NCBI RefSeq assembly: GCF_008692195.1
Contig: NZ_RXOM01000054.1
Span: 1-64,000 of the forward strand
Direction: 5' to 3'
Source: Salegentibacter sp. R32
GTDB lineage: Bacteria; Bacteroidota; Bacteroidia; Flavobacteriales; Flavobacteriaceae
Length of the DNA stretch: 64,000 nucleotides
The notes under the pieces are model-generated. The model was given only the letters and a program-made list of their open reading frames with translations, was not told the origin of the DNA and made no database searches. A program made the translations under genes and the position numbers. Positions 9,232-17,000 of this stretch are shown here, piece after piece; within the stretch, counting starts at the first letter, position 1, and every line of letters starts with the position of its first letter.

Positions 9232-9272
9232 AATCGCCTTGTAAAACCTTTGTTTTGCAGGGCGATTTTTTT
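9232..9272 (+). terminator. Rho-independent terminator of the efflux operon
   Basis: A 15-bp stem starting ATCGCC-TTGTAAAAC pairs with GTTTTGCAG-GGCGAT, allowing two G-U pairs on the plus-strand RNA, with loop CTTT and a run of eight T. It sits 32 bases after the outer membrane factor gene, and the converging lipoprotein gene ends at 9271. Confidence 0.85.
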
Positions 9273-9774
9273 ATTTCAGCTTTCCTCCTTTCGAAGTCCA
9301 CCACGGGTGAACTTCTACTGCTAATCTTCCGGCTTTTACCATAGGGTCTAAATTGGCCAAGCTATCGGCCATTTTTAGTGTTGGCGTATTGTAAACTACG
9401 ATTCCTCTAATCTCACCGTCATCACCAAAGGGACCTGTTAAACTGGTGTAACCTTCCTGCACCATCCGTTCTAAGTGTGCTAAATGCTTTCTTTGCAAAT
9501 TTGCTGCCTCGGTAGAATCTTGACTTCTGTTCTTTCCCGATTTTAGAAAAACCATAAAATACTTTTGCATTAAATAAGTGGTATCGCCTTCTTGATAATG
9601 AAAGGTCTCATAACCTTGCTCTTGCAACTGTTGTGATCGCTCTTCTACACCCAATTTTATATTGGCTTGTTGTAAGCTATCTTGTTCTTTAACTTCTTCT
9701 GAAGTTTTAGTTTCTTTATTTTCACAACTATTTAAAAAAGCCAAAACGCATGTGGCTAAAATTAGTTTCTTCAT
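9271..9774 (-). CDS. YciI-domain lipoprotein
   Basis: 167 residues. An N-terminal signal ends in NSC (Cys17), so it is probably a lipoprotein. After a charged linker (about 18-60) comes a ferredoxin-like YCII-related domain: YFMVFLKSGKNRSQDSTEAA (about 72-91), the HLAHLERMVQEG helix, GPFGDDGEIRGIVVY, then AGRLAVEVHPWW at the end. The EVHPWW ending is common in YciI proteins. Biochemical function is unknown; YciI domains bind small molecules or act as dehalogenase-like folds. Its stop lies at the terminator of the converging efflux operon. It follows the CYTH gene by one base, so the two are probably co-transcribed. Confidence 0.8.
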   Translation of the reverse strand: MKKLILATCVLAFLNSCENKETKTSEEVKEQDSLQQANIKLGVEERSQQLQEQGYETFHYQEGDTTYLMQKYFMVFLKSGKNRSQDSTEAANLQRKHLAHLERMVQEGYTSLTGPFGDDGEIRGIVVYNTPTLKMADSLANLDPMVKAGRLAVEVHPWWTSKGGKLK

Positions 9775-9775
9775 C

Positions 9776-10243
9776 TTACCAAGTTTTAAAAGGCTTTTGT
9801 GTTAATGCAGAATTATAATATTTCTGTTCGCCGGTAACTTCATTAGCTAACCAATCGGGTAATAAAACCTGATCACTTTCAGAGTTCATTTCTACTTCAG
9901 CAACAATTAAACCTTCATTTTCACCATAAAATTCATCAACTTCAAAAATATGATTCCCAGATTTTACCAAGAAACGAGCTTTTTCAATTTTTCCCGGTTC
10001 ACATAATTGCAGTAAAGCTTCAGCATCTTTTAAATCAATTTCTTTTTCCCACTCAAAACGAGATAAACCACTCTCAGAAGATTTCCCTTTTACGGTCATA
10101 AACGCTTTATTTTCTTTTATTCGAATGCGAGTTGTTCTTTCTGGATGCGAGTTTAAATAGCCTTGTTTAATATGAAAAGATTGGTAGGCTTCCTTTTTAA
10201 AATCTTCATTTTTCACTAAAAATTTACGTTCTATTTCGAGCAT
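9776..10243 (-). CDS. CYTH domain protein (triphosphate tunnel metalloenzyme)
   Basis: 155 residues forming one CYTH domain. The diagnostic ExExK motif is at the very start (MLEIERKFLV, Glu3-Glu5-Lys7). Further conserved basic and acidic strands are TTRIRIKENKAFMTVKGK and FEVDEFYGENEGLIVAEVEM. Bacterial members include inorganic triphosphatases; the class IV adenylate cyclases share this fold. The shortness and Bacteroidota origin favour a (poly)phosphate hydrolase, but the substrate is an inference. Cytoplasmic. A clear -7 element lies upstream. Confidence 0.85.
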   Translation of the reverse strand: MLEIERKFLVKNEDFKKEAYQSFHIKQGYLNSHPERTTRIRIKENKAFMTVKGKSSESGLSRFEWEKEIDLKDAEALLQLCEPGKIEKARFLVKSGNHIFEVDEFYGENEGLIVAEVEMNSESDQVLLPDWLANEVTGEQKYYNSALTQKPFKTW

Positions 10244-10256
10244 GGTGTTTTTCTTT

Positions 10257-10264
10257 CAAAAGTA
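10257..10264 (-). promoter_or_regulatory. Promoter -7 element of the CYTH/YciI transcript
   Basis: On the minus strand this reads TACTTTTG, an exact TAnnTTTG match, 13 bases upstream of the CYTH start codon. A -33 box was not assigned. Confidence 0.5.
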
Positions 10265-10364
10265 AAGTATTTCATTTTAATTTTTTTCAATCGCTATAAA
10301 TGAATAATTTATTTATTTTTAATTTCATAATCAGCCAAGATCATCTGGCTTAAAACTTAGCGCT

Positions 10365-12014
10365 ATGTTTTTTAAGCGGTTTATGTTGCTTCTTTTTTTA
10401 AGTGTGATAAGTTTCTCTTATGGCGCAGTTCTTCCTTCTGTTAGTCAAGATTCTATCGTAAAAAAGGAAGGCTTTCCGGTAATTGGCAAGGCCGGGGAAG
10501 AATTGTTTTCTATCTATCATAAATCGGGCGATTTATCTGCAGCAGAACGGGCTAAAATTATTTCTGAAAGAATTCAAGAAATCGATGCCAATACCTTTTT
10601 AAAAGATTCACTCAACATTTTAACCGATAACGAAAGTCCGGAAGTCGTTTATGGCAATCAAATTCTATTCAATATTACCAATCTCGATACAATTGCTACT
10701 GAAAAAACAAAGCAACAACTCGCCGATTTATATGTGGAAGTAATTGCCGCCAACTTAGATATTGCAGAAAGTAAGTACATCCCCAAAAATATATTTTTAA
10801 AAGTCGGTTTTGTCATCTTGATTCTCCTGGGCTTATGGTTAGCACTTAAACTAATTGCTTTTTTAAATAAGAGAATCATTAAACTTATAGAAAGCAAAAA
10901 AGACAAATGGCTAAAAAGCCTTACGTATAATAATTACACATTTATCACTCCGGAGCAGGAACTTAACGTGATTTTATTTGTGGTGAAAGTCCTGAAATGG
11001 TTTTCGATACTACTGGTAGTTTATATTTTCTTTCCACTTATTTTTAGCGTTTTTGAATTTACCCAAGGTTGGTCCAATTACCTATTTGACTTAATTTTTT
11101 CTTCATTCAGACAAATTTTTACCGCCATTTGGGAATACTTCCCTAACCTTATCAAAATGGCAGCAATTATCATTGTGATGCGCTATTTTGTAAGAGCAGT
11201 GAAATATATTTTTTCTGAAATTGAAGATGAAAAATTACAGATTTCCGGTTTTCACCCTGACTGGGCAATGCCAACTTTTACCATTATCAGGTTCTTGCTG
11301 TACGCTTTTATGTTTGTACTAATTTTCCCGTTGTTGCCGGGCTCAGATTCTACTATTTTTAAAGGTGTTTCTGTGTTTCTTGGGGTTTTACTTTCACTGG
11401 GTTCTTCTTCTGCCATCGCCAATATGGTCGCAGGGCTCGTAATTACCTATATGAGACCTTTTAAAATTGGTGACCGAATTAACATTGGCAACACCACCGG
11501 GAATGTCATCGAGAAAACACTATTGGTTACCCGATTAAAAACCATTAAAAATGAAGAAATTACGATTCCTAATTCTGCTGTTTTGAGTGGAAATACAGTG
11601 AATTATTCCACTTTTACCAAAGAAAAAGGAGAAGGTTTAATTATTAATACCACCGTAACTTTAGGTTATGACATTCCGTATAAAACAGTTTATGCAGCCT
11701 TGATTGAAGCGGCTTTACGTACTAATCTTATTGAAAAACAACCAAAACCTTTTGTGTTACAAACCAGCTTAGATGATTTTTATGTGTCATATCAGCTGAA
11801 TGCCTACACCAAACACGCCAATAAGCAAGCCTTGATTTATTCAGATTTGCACCAAAATATTCAGGATTGCTGCAACGAGATGGATATCGAAATTTTGTCA
11901 CCACACTATCGTGCTCAACGTGACGGGAATATGACGACGATTCCGAAAGATTATTTAGATGAAAATTATGAAGCGCCAAGTTTCAATATCAGAACAAGGA
12001 AATCAAAAGAGTAG
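10365..12014 (+). CDS. Mechanosensitive ion channel of the MscS family, extended N-terminus
   Basis: 549 residues, about twice E. coli MscS. It opens with a signal-like segment and a ~125-residue mostly helical extracytoplasmic region. Membrane segments follow near residues 145-165, 205-230, 260-280 and 310-330. The pore helix plus start of the beta domain is the Gly/Ala/Ser-rich VFLGVLLSLGSSSAIANMVA (about 337-356), followed by GLVITYMRPFKIGDRINIGN. The vestibule domain reaches to about 515. It should gate on membrane tension to release solutes. Its stop is three bases from the stop of the converging mltF gene, leaving no room for a terminator. Confidence 0.9.
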   Translation: MFFKRFMLLLFLSVISFSYGAVLPSVSQDSIVKKEGFPVIGKAGEELFSIYHKSGDLSAAERAKIISERIQEIDANTFLKDSLNILTDNESPEVVYGNQILFNITNLDTIATEKTKQQLADLYVEVIAANLDIAESKYIPKNIFLKVGFVILILLGLWLALKLIAFLNKRIIKLIESKKDKWLKSLTYNNYTFITPEQELNVILFVVKVLKWFSILLVVYIFFPLIFSVFEFTQGWSNYLFDLIFSSFRQIFTAIWEYFPNLIKMAAIIIVMRYFVRAVKYIFSEIEDEKLQISGFHPDWAMPTFTIIRFLLYAFMFVLIFPLLPGSDSTIFKGVSVFLGVLLSLGSSSAIANMVAGLVITYMRPFKIGDRINIGNTTGNVIEKTLLVTRLKTIKNEEITIPNSAVLSGNTVNYSTFTKEKGEGLIINTTVTLGYDIPYKTVYAALIEAALRTNLIEKQPKPFVLQTSLDDFYVSYQLNAYTKHANKQALIYSDLHQNIQDCCNEMDIEILSPHYRAQRDGNMTTIPKDYLDENYEAPSFNIRTRKSKE

Positions 12015-12017
12015 TCT

Positions 12018-13505
12018 CTAATTGGAAGCAATTTTAACCTTTTCTTCGGAAGGATTTAATGGGATTAATTTTTTATAATGTTCATATCTAAGGAAAATTT
12101 CTTTCACATATAAATAAGGTTCGCGGCCTCTTACAAAACCATATTTCACTTCCGGTCGGCTAAAAAATTCCCGGGAACTTAACTTCAGTAAATAATCCTC
12201 CACATTATCGTCCCAAACGTAAGGGTCTTCACCAAATGCTTTTGTTAATCGTTGCGCATCCCTTACGTGACCCAATCCACAATTATAGGCTGCCAGGGTA
12301 AATTTAATTCGCTGGATGCTGTCTTCAACTTTAGTAAATTTTTTATTTAACTGTTTTAAATACCGTGTCCCGGCATTTAGGTTTTGTGAAGGATCTTTCA
12401 TATTAGTTACTCCTAAATCCTTAGCCGTTCCAGGCATTAATTGCATTAAACCTACGGCACCTGCCCAAGAATTATCATTAGGCTTAAAACGGGATTCCTG
12501 ATAAATCTGAGAACTTAACAGTCGCCAATCCCAGCCAAGCTTTTCAACATTACTTTTTATTAAATCGTCATACGGACTAATTTTCCCTTGATTTTTACTG
12601 TAAAAATCACTTTTTATCCTTCTGCGGTAAGACTTTTTATTTTTAAAATACTTGTTGTACACCACATAGTAAAAGTCTTTTTTCTTAATATTCTTCAACC
12701 ACGAATTGATTTCTGCTAATAATTCTGGAGAGTTTTTTCTTACCGCCCAAGCGATTCGTTGGGAGAAACTAATTTCAGTATCAATATCAAGAATGGGATT
12801 GTAGGTTTGATTAATCGCGGCAATGTTGTAATCTGAAATCGTATAATTAATCTCTTCATCCACTACCATTTTTATGATATCTTCGGTGGTTTTATCACCA
12901 GAAACAAATTGAATATCAATCTTCCCGCCTATCTCTTTTTCTAAATTTTTTAACCGCTCGTAATACGAAGAGTTTTTTCTTACATAAACTTTCTTCCCAA
13001 TCATATCAATTGGGTCGTTAATCAGTTGCTTTCTTATTTTATACATGGGCAATCTTCGCCAATTATCAGGTCGTCTTTGTACCAGCACCTGATGCGTTAA
13101 ATAATGGTAATCGGTAAAAGCCACCTGTTTTTTTCGATCTTCAGTCACCGAAAGTCCAAATGCTACCAAATCACCATCTCCGCGATTGAGCATATCAAAC
13201 AAATGATCGATGTCTTTGGCAACTTTTATATCTAATTCGAGTTCTAAATGCTCGGCAAGTTTTTTCACCAATTCATATTCAAAACCCATGGGTTTCCCCC
13301 GATATAAAAAATAACTGGTCGAATTATAAATAGTAATCACGGTAAGTTTCCCGTCTTCTTTAATTTCTGAAAAATCTTTTGCAAATTTTACATTTTCAGA
13401 AATCAACGCCGGTTCTTCTCCTGAAGTGACTACGTCTTCCTTGCAGCCAAAAGAGAAAATTAAAACACAAATGAATAAATAAAAAGTAGTTTTTCTTCTA
13501 TACAT
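12018..13505 (-). CDS. mltF: Membrane-bound lytic murein transglycosylase F, lipoprotein
   Basis: 495 residues with the MltF architecture. The signal peptide has lipobox FSFGC (Cys21). A solute-binding type 3 domain spans about 50-280 (LTVITIYNSTSYFLYRGKPM at its start). The SLT lysozyme-like domain covers about 315-470. The catalytic glutamate is in QIYQESRF near residue 336, followed by WAGAVGLMQLMPGTAKDLG and TRYLKQL. The enzyme cleaves the MurNAc-GlcNAc bond forming 1,6-anhydroMurNAc; in characterised homologues the binding domain senses muropeptides. It converges head-on with the mechanosensitive channel gene. Confidence 0.92.
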   Translation of the reverse strand: MYRRKTTFYLFICVLIFSFGCKEDVVTSGEEPALISENVKFAKDFSEIKEDGKLTVITIYNSTSYFLYRGKPMGFEYELVKKLAEHLELELDIKVAKDIDHLFDMLNRGDGDLVAFGLSVTEDRKKQVAFTDYHYLTHQVLVQRRPDNWRRLPMYKIRKQLINDPIDMIGKKVYVRKNSSYYERLKNLEKEIGGKIDIQFVSGDKTTEDIIKMVVDEEINYTISDYNIAAINQTYNPILDIDTEISFSQRIAWAVRKNSPELLAEINSWLKNIKKKDFYYVVYNKYFKNKKSYRRRIKSDFYSKNQGKISPYDDLIKSNVEKLGWDWRLLSSQIYQESRFKPNDNSWAGAVGLMQLMPGTAKDLGVTNMKDPSQNLNAGTRYLKQLNKKFTKVEDSIQRIKFTLAAYNCGLGHVRDAQRLTKAFGEDPYVWDDNVEDYLLKLSSREFFSRPEVKYGFVRGREPYLYVKEIFLRYEHYKKLIPLNPSEEKVKIASN

Positions 13506-13572
13506 TAAAAGTTTGATTTTCTGTAAGATACGAAAAATTTAACAAACCTTTAATTTATAAGTTGTTTAGCAA

Positions 13573-14238
13573 CTAATGTTCTGCCACAATTTCTTTTATT
13601 TCTTCTGATTCGATTATTGTTTTTGAAGAGTTGGTTTTACTCAAAATCTGCATACATTTTGCAATGGTTTCAGCTTTAATAGACCGATACTTTTTTAACG
13701 GACCTGCCATTAAAAAATTAGCGACTTTCATCACTTGTTTCCAAGCAAATTCAAAAGGTCGGGTTTCATCGCGATTACCGTCAATTAACGAAGGACGCAA
13801 AATATAAGTTTCAGGAAGTCTTTGCTCCAACACTTTTTCTTCCATTTCACCTTTGGTTTTATTGTAAAAGAAGCGGCTATTTTTATCAGCACCAAGCGCT
13901 GAAACAATAATCATTTTCGGGATGCTATTCTGCTTAGCCAATTTTGCAGCTGTGACGGGAATACCAAAATCTACTTTTCTGTAAGTTTCATTATCCGGGC
14001 TTTTCTTTTGAGTAGTTCCCACACAGCAAAACACCACATCTGCGTGAAACTGCTCTTCGTATTTTTCAAGCTGAAATAAATCAATTAAATGTTCTTCAAT
14101 TTTAGGATGTTGAAGGTTAGCACTTCTTCTAGAAAAAAGAATGATTTTGTTGAAAGCTTCATCGTTTAGCAATTGCTGAAGCAATAAATTTCCGGTTAAT
14201 CCGGTCGCACCAAGAATAATTGCAGTTTTTGTTTTCAT
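13573..14238 (-). CDS. NAD(P)-binding Rossmann protein, HTATIP2/oxidoreductase-like
   Basis: 221 residues of the atypical short-chain dehydrogenase group. The nucleotide-binding motif GATGLTG is at about residues 10-16. Later elements include VVFCCVGTTQKKSPDNETYR, VDFGIPVTAAKLAKQN and a YNKTKGEMEEKV segment that may be the catalytic-type Tyr-x-x-x-Lys. Substrate unknown; similar proteins are annotated as oxidoreductases or NAD-dependent epimerases. It is transcribed divergently from dinB, with 53 bases between start codons. Confidence 0.8.
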   Translation of the reverse strand: MKTKTAIILGATGLTGNLLLQQLLNDEAFNKIILFSRRSANLQHPKIEEHLIDLFQLEKYEEQFHADVVFCCVGTTQKKSPDNETYRKVDFGIPVTAAKLAKQNSIPKMIIVSALGADKNSRFFYNKTKGEMEEKVLEQRLPETYILRPSLIDGNRDETRPFEFAWKQVMKVANFLMAGPLKKYRSIKAETIAKCMQILSKTNSSKTIIESEEIKEIVAEH

Positions 14239-14279
14239 AAGGGTAAGTTATAAAATAAGCTGCAAAATTTAAGTTTGAT

Positions 14280-14287
14280 TAACTTTG
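14280..14287 (+). promoter_or_regulatory. Promoter -7 element of dinB
   Basis: TAACTTTG matches TAnnTTTG exactly and ends only four bases before the GTG start of dinB at 14292. Transcription would begin at or within the start codon, so the mRNA may be leaderless. Confidence 0.5.
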
Positions 14288-14291
14288 CATT

Positions 14292-15383
14292 GTGAATAAA
14301 CAGCGCAAAATTATACATATTGATATGGACGCGTTTTACGCTTCTGTAGAGCAATTGGACAATCCTGAATTGCGTGGAAAGACCATTGCGGTTGGTGGCG
14401 GTTCTAAGCGTGGTGTGGTAAGTGCTGCCAGTTATGAAGCTCGAAAATTTGGAGTGAAAAGTGCGATGAGCGGTTCGATGGCAAAAAAGCTTTGTCCGCA
14501 TCTTATTTTTGTAAAATCTAATTTTGACCGCTATCGGGAAATTTCACAACGCATCAGAAATATATTTTTTGAATATACAGATTTGGTGGAGCCGCTGTCA
14601 CTAGATGAAGCTTATTTAGATGTTACTGAAAACAAAAAGGGAAATCCCAGTGCGACTTTAATTGCAAAAGAAATTAGGGCGAAGATTAAAGAAAAAACGG
14701 GATTAAATGCTTCGGCAGGAATTTCTATCAATAAATTTATTGCGAAAGTTGCCAGCGATTACAACAAACCTAACGGACAGAAAACGGTAAATCCTGAAGA
14801 GGTGGAAGAGTTTCTGGAGCAATTGGAAATCAGAAAATTTCATGGTGTAGGAAAAGTTACTGCTGAAAAAATGTATCAGCTTGGGATTTTCACCGGAAAA
14901 GATTTAAAGACCAAATCTGAAGAATTTTTAACGGAGAAATTTGGAAAAAGTGGACCATATTATTACAAAGTGGTTCGAGGTATTCATTTAAGTGAAGTAA
15001 AACCTAACCGCATTAGGAAATCATTAGGAGCGGAACGTACTTTTTCTGAAAATATTACTTCTGAAATTTATATGTTGGAACGCTTGGAACATATCGCAGA
15101 GGAGATTGAACGCCGATTGGCAAAAAGTAAGGTTGCTGGAAAAACCGTAACACTCAAAATAAAATATAGCGATTTCACCTTACAAACCCGAAGTAAAACC
15201 ATCTCTTATTTTATTTCTTCCAAAGAGTTGATTTTAGAGGTCGCTAAGGAGCTTTTATACCAAGAACGAATGAAAGATTCAGTAAGGTTATTGGGCATTT
15301 CTCTTTCCAACCTCAACACTGATAAAAAGGAAAAACCGGAAGAAAAGGAGGAGGTTTATGTACAGCTTAGATTTGAGTTTTAG
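14292..15383 (+). CDS. dinB: DNA polymerase IV (Y-family translesion polymerase)
   Basis: 363 residues, normal length. The palm motif HIDMDAFYASVEQ (about 9-21) and SLDEAYLDV (about 102-110) supply the catalytic Asp/Glu residues. Two helix-hairpin-helix-like elements follow near 178-200 (KFHGVGKVTAEKMYQLGI), then the little-finger domain from about 240. The C-terminus QLRFEF looks like a beta-clamp-binding peptide. The start codon is GTG with no visible ribosome binding site, and no later Met precedes the active site. It copies damaged DNA; no SOS box was identified. The Fic operator array begins 26 bases after its stop. Confidence 0.95.
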   Translation: MNKQRKIIHIDMDAFYASVEQLDNPELRGKTIAVGGGSKRGVVSAASYEARKFGVKSAMSGSMAKKLCPHLIFVKSNFDRYREISQRIRNIFFEYTDLVEPLSLDEAYLDVTENKKGNPSATLIAKEIRAKIKEKTGLNASAGISINKFIAKVASDYNKPNGQKTVNPEEVEEFLEQLEIRKFHGVGKVTAEKMYQLGIFTGKDLKTKSEEFLTEKFGKSGPYYYKVVRGIHLSEVKPNRIRKSLGAERTFSENITSEIYMLERLEHIAEEIERRLAKSKVAGKTVTLKIKYSDFTLQTRSKTISYFISSKELILEVAKELLYQERMKDSVRLLGISLSNLNTDKKEKPEEKEEVYVQLRFEF

Positions 15384-15409
15384 GTTTTCTTGGAGGATTT
15401 GTCTACCAC

Positions 15410-15538
15410 TTTTGCAATACCACAACCACTATTGCAAAATTTTTAATTATTTTGCAATAAGCAGATAGCTATTGCAAATAAAACTCATATTTTGCAATAA
15501 GGCTTTTTCTAATGCAAAAATAAAGTTCTAATGCAAAA
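15410..15538 (+). promoter_or_regulatory. Phased array of seven TGCAA-core sites upstream of the Fic gene
   Basis: Seven 10-bp motifs start at 15410, 15430, 15450, 15470, 15490, 15510 and 15529: six with exactly 20-bp spacing and the last at 19. Sites 1, 3 and 5 read TTTTGCAATA. Sites 2 and 4 read the reverse complement TATTGCAAAA (last base T in site 4). Sites 6 and 7 read TAATGCAAAA. The ~10-base spacers are unrelated to each other, so these are separately conserved binding sites rather than copied tandem repeats. Site 7 contains the ATG of the Fic gene. The layout suggests cooperative binding on one DNA face, probably by the Fic protein's own C-terminal winged helix; the binder is an inference. 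Confidence 0.8.
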
Positions 15539-16655
15539 TTTTAAATCTGGTCTGTACGTAAATCAAGGACATTACAAAAGTTTTCAACCTAATTTAATCA
15601 ATAAAGAATGGAAACTGGAAGATATGGAATTACTCAGCCTATTATCTAAAGCTGATAGACAATTAGGAAGGCTAGACATGTACAGTGAACATATTCCAGA
15701 CATAGATTTGTTTATTAGCATGCACGTTCTTAAAGAAGCTACACAAAGTAGTAAAATTGAAGGAACACAAACCAATATGGAAGAAGCCTTATTAGATAAA
15801 GAAGATTTGAGTAATGAGAAGAAAGATGACTGGGAAGAAGTTCAAAATTATATTTCAGCAATGAGTAGAGCCATAGAAATGCTGAAAGAAATTCCTTTTT
15901 CAAGTCGATTAATTAAAGAAACTCATAAAATTCTTTTACAAGGGGTAAGGGGAGAACATAAACAACCCGGTAATTTCAGAAAAAGTCAAAACTGGATAGG
16001 AGGCGCTTCTATTAATGATGCTACTTTTATTCCACCAGTTCATACAAGTATAGGGGATTTGATGAGCGACCTAGAAAAGTTTACACATAATCAAGAATTC
16101 TTTTTTCCAGATTTATTGAAAATTGGTATTATTCATTATCAATTTGAAACTATTCATCCTTTTTTAGATGGAAATGGAAGGGTAGGAAGGCTTTTAATTA
16201 CTTTATATTTAGTAAATAAAGATATCCTTAAACAGCCTATCTTATATTTATCAGACTTTTTTGAGCGCAACAAAAATCTCTATTACGAAAATTTAATGCG
16301 AGCAAGGACGAAAAATGATATTAAACAATGGCTTAAGTTTTTTTTAGTCGGGATTATTGAAACTGCAAAAAAAGGTGTTGCTACTTTTGATGAAATTTTA
16401 AAACTAAAACAAAATTCAGAATTGAATATCCAAACATTGGGTTCACGGGCAAATAATGCTCAGAAAATACTTCAACACCTATTAGTAAAACCAGTAATAG
16501 ACGTAAAAAAGATAGAAGAGATTACAAATGTATCTAAACGAACAGCCTACAATTTACTAGATGATTTAGAACAGCTCGATATTCTGGAAGAAGTAACAGG
16601 TAGTAAACGTGGCAAAGTATATGTTTTTAAACAGTATGTAAATTTATTTAGATAA
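15531..16655 (+). CDS. Fic family protein (class II, putative AMPylator) with C-terminal winged helix
   Basis: 374 residues. The N-terminal Fic/DOC_N region has the inhibitory helix motif SSKIEG (about 73-78; pattern S/T-x-x-x-E-G/N). The Fic core motif HPFLDGNGRVGR is complete at about 209-220, with His and the Asp/Asn/Arg residues present, so AMP transfer from ATP to a hydroxyl residue is plausible. The last ~75 residues (NAQKILQHLLVKPVIDVKKI, NVSKRTAYNLLDDL) form a winged helix-turn-helix. No separate antitoxin gene adjoins it, fitting self-inhibition. The start codon lies within the seventh site of the upstream array, implying tight autoregulation. Target protein unknown. Confidence 0.9.
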   Translation: MQNFKSGLYVNQGHYKSFQPNLINKEWKLEDMELLSLLSKADRQLGRLDMYSEHIPDIDLFISMHVLKEATQSSKIEGTQTNMEEALLDKEDLSNEKKDDWEEVQNYISAMSRAIEMLKEIPFSSRLIKETHKILLQGVRGEHKQPGNFRKSQNWIGGASINDATFIPPVHTSIGDLMSDLEKFTHNQEFFFPDLLKIGIIHYQFETIHPFLDGNGRVGRLLITLYLVNKDILKQPILYLSDFFERNKNLYYENLMRARTKNDIKQWLKFFLVGIIETAKKGVATFDEILKLKQNSELNIQTLGSRANNAQKILQHLLVKPVIDVKKIEEITNVSKRTAYNLLDDLEQLDILEEVTGSKRGKVYVFKQYVNLFR

Positions 16656-17000
16656 GCTAAACGTGAAAGAAAGGTTTATCTCTAAGAGATCTTTAAAAAT
16701 TCAATCACTTATAAAAAAGAAAAATAAGAATATTTATTTAAAATTTTAAACGATTTTAGATCGGTTTTTATCTGAATTTTTAGACTTGGTTAATTCTTAT
16801 TACATTAAAAAAATACGGTACTCATTACTAACATCTTCTAAATTATTATTGAGTTCGTGAATACGTTAGTGATTGAAGGATTTGTTTGAGCTCTTTTTAA
16901 ATTTCTGCAAGTGCAAGAATTTAAAAAAGCGAGTCCTGAAAGCACGGCGGGTTGCCCTAAATCAACCCGCAACGCCCAAATTATTATTTAAAATAGTAGA
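16656..17000. other. Gene-free gap between the Fic gene and pyk
   Basis: About 345 AT-rich bases between the Fic stop and the converging pyk stop. I see no supported gene; a small frame reading into pyk from 16873 has no recognisable features. The only clear structure is the hairpin at 16947-16970. No promoter match is convincing. Confidence 0.5.
16947..16970 (-). repeat. GC-rich hairpin downstream of pyk
   Basis: GCGGGTTG and CAACCCGC form a perfect 8-bp stem with an 8-base loop, 31 bases after the pyk stop. On the minus strand it is followed by CGTGCTTTCAGGACTCGC and then six T (16928-16923). The T-run is too far for a classical terminator. The GC-rich block is unlike its AT-rich surroundings and may be a dispersed element or a 3'-end structure. 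Confidence 0.5.

Noticed and set aside
12014-12018. Terminator between the channel and mltF genes
   Set aside because: The converging stops are three bases apart and no hairpin with T-run lies there; transcripts must overlap.
15410-15538. CRISPR-like or plasmid iteron array
   Set aside because: Repeats are only 10 bp with 10-bp spacers and alternate in orientation; there are no cas genes, and no rep gene or partition gene is nearby. The adjacent Fic gene with a winged helix explains it better as an operator array.
15531-16655. Toxin-antitoxin pair with a separate antitoxin for Fic
   Set aside because: No small gene adjoins it; the inhibitory SSKIEG helix is inside the same protein, so it is a class II, self-inhibited Fic.
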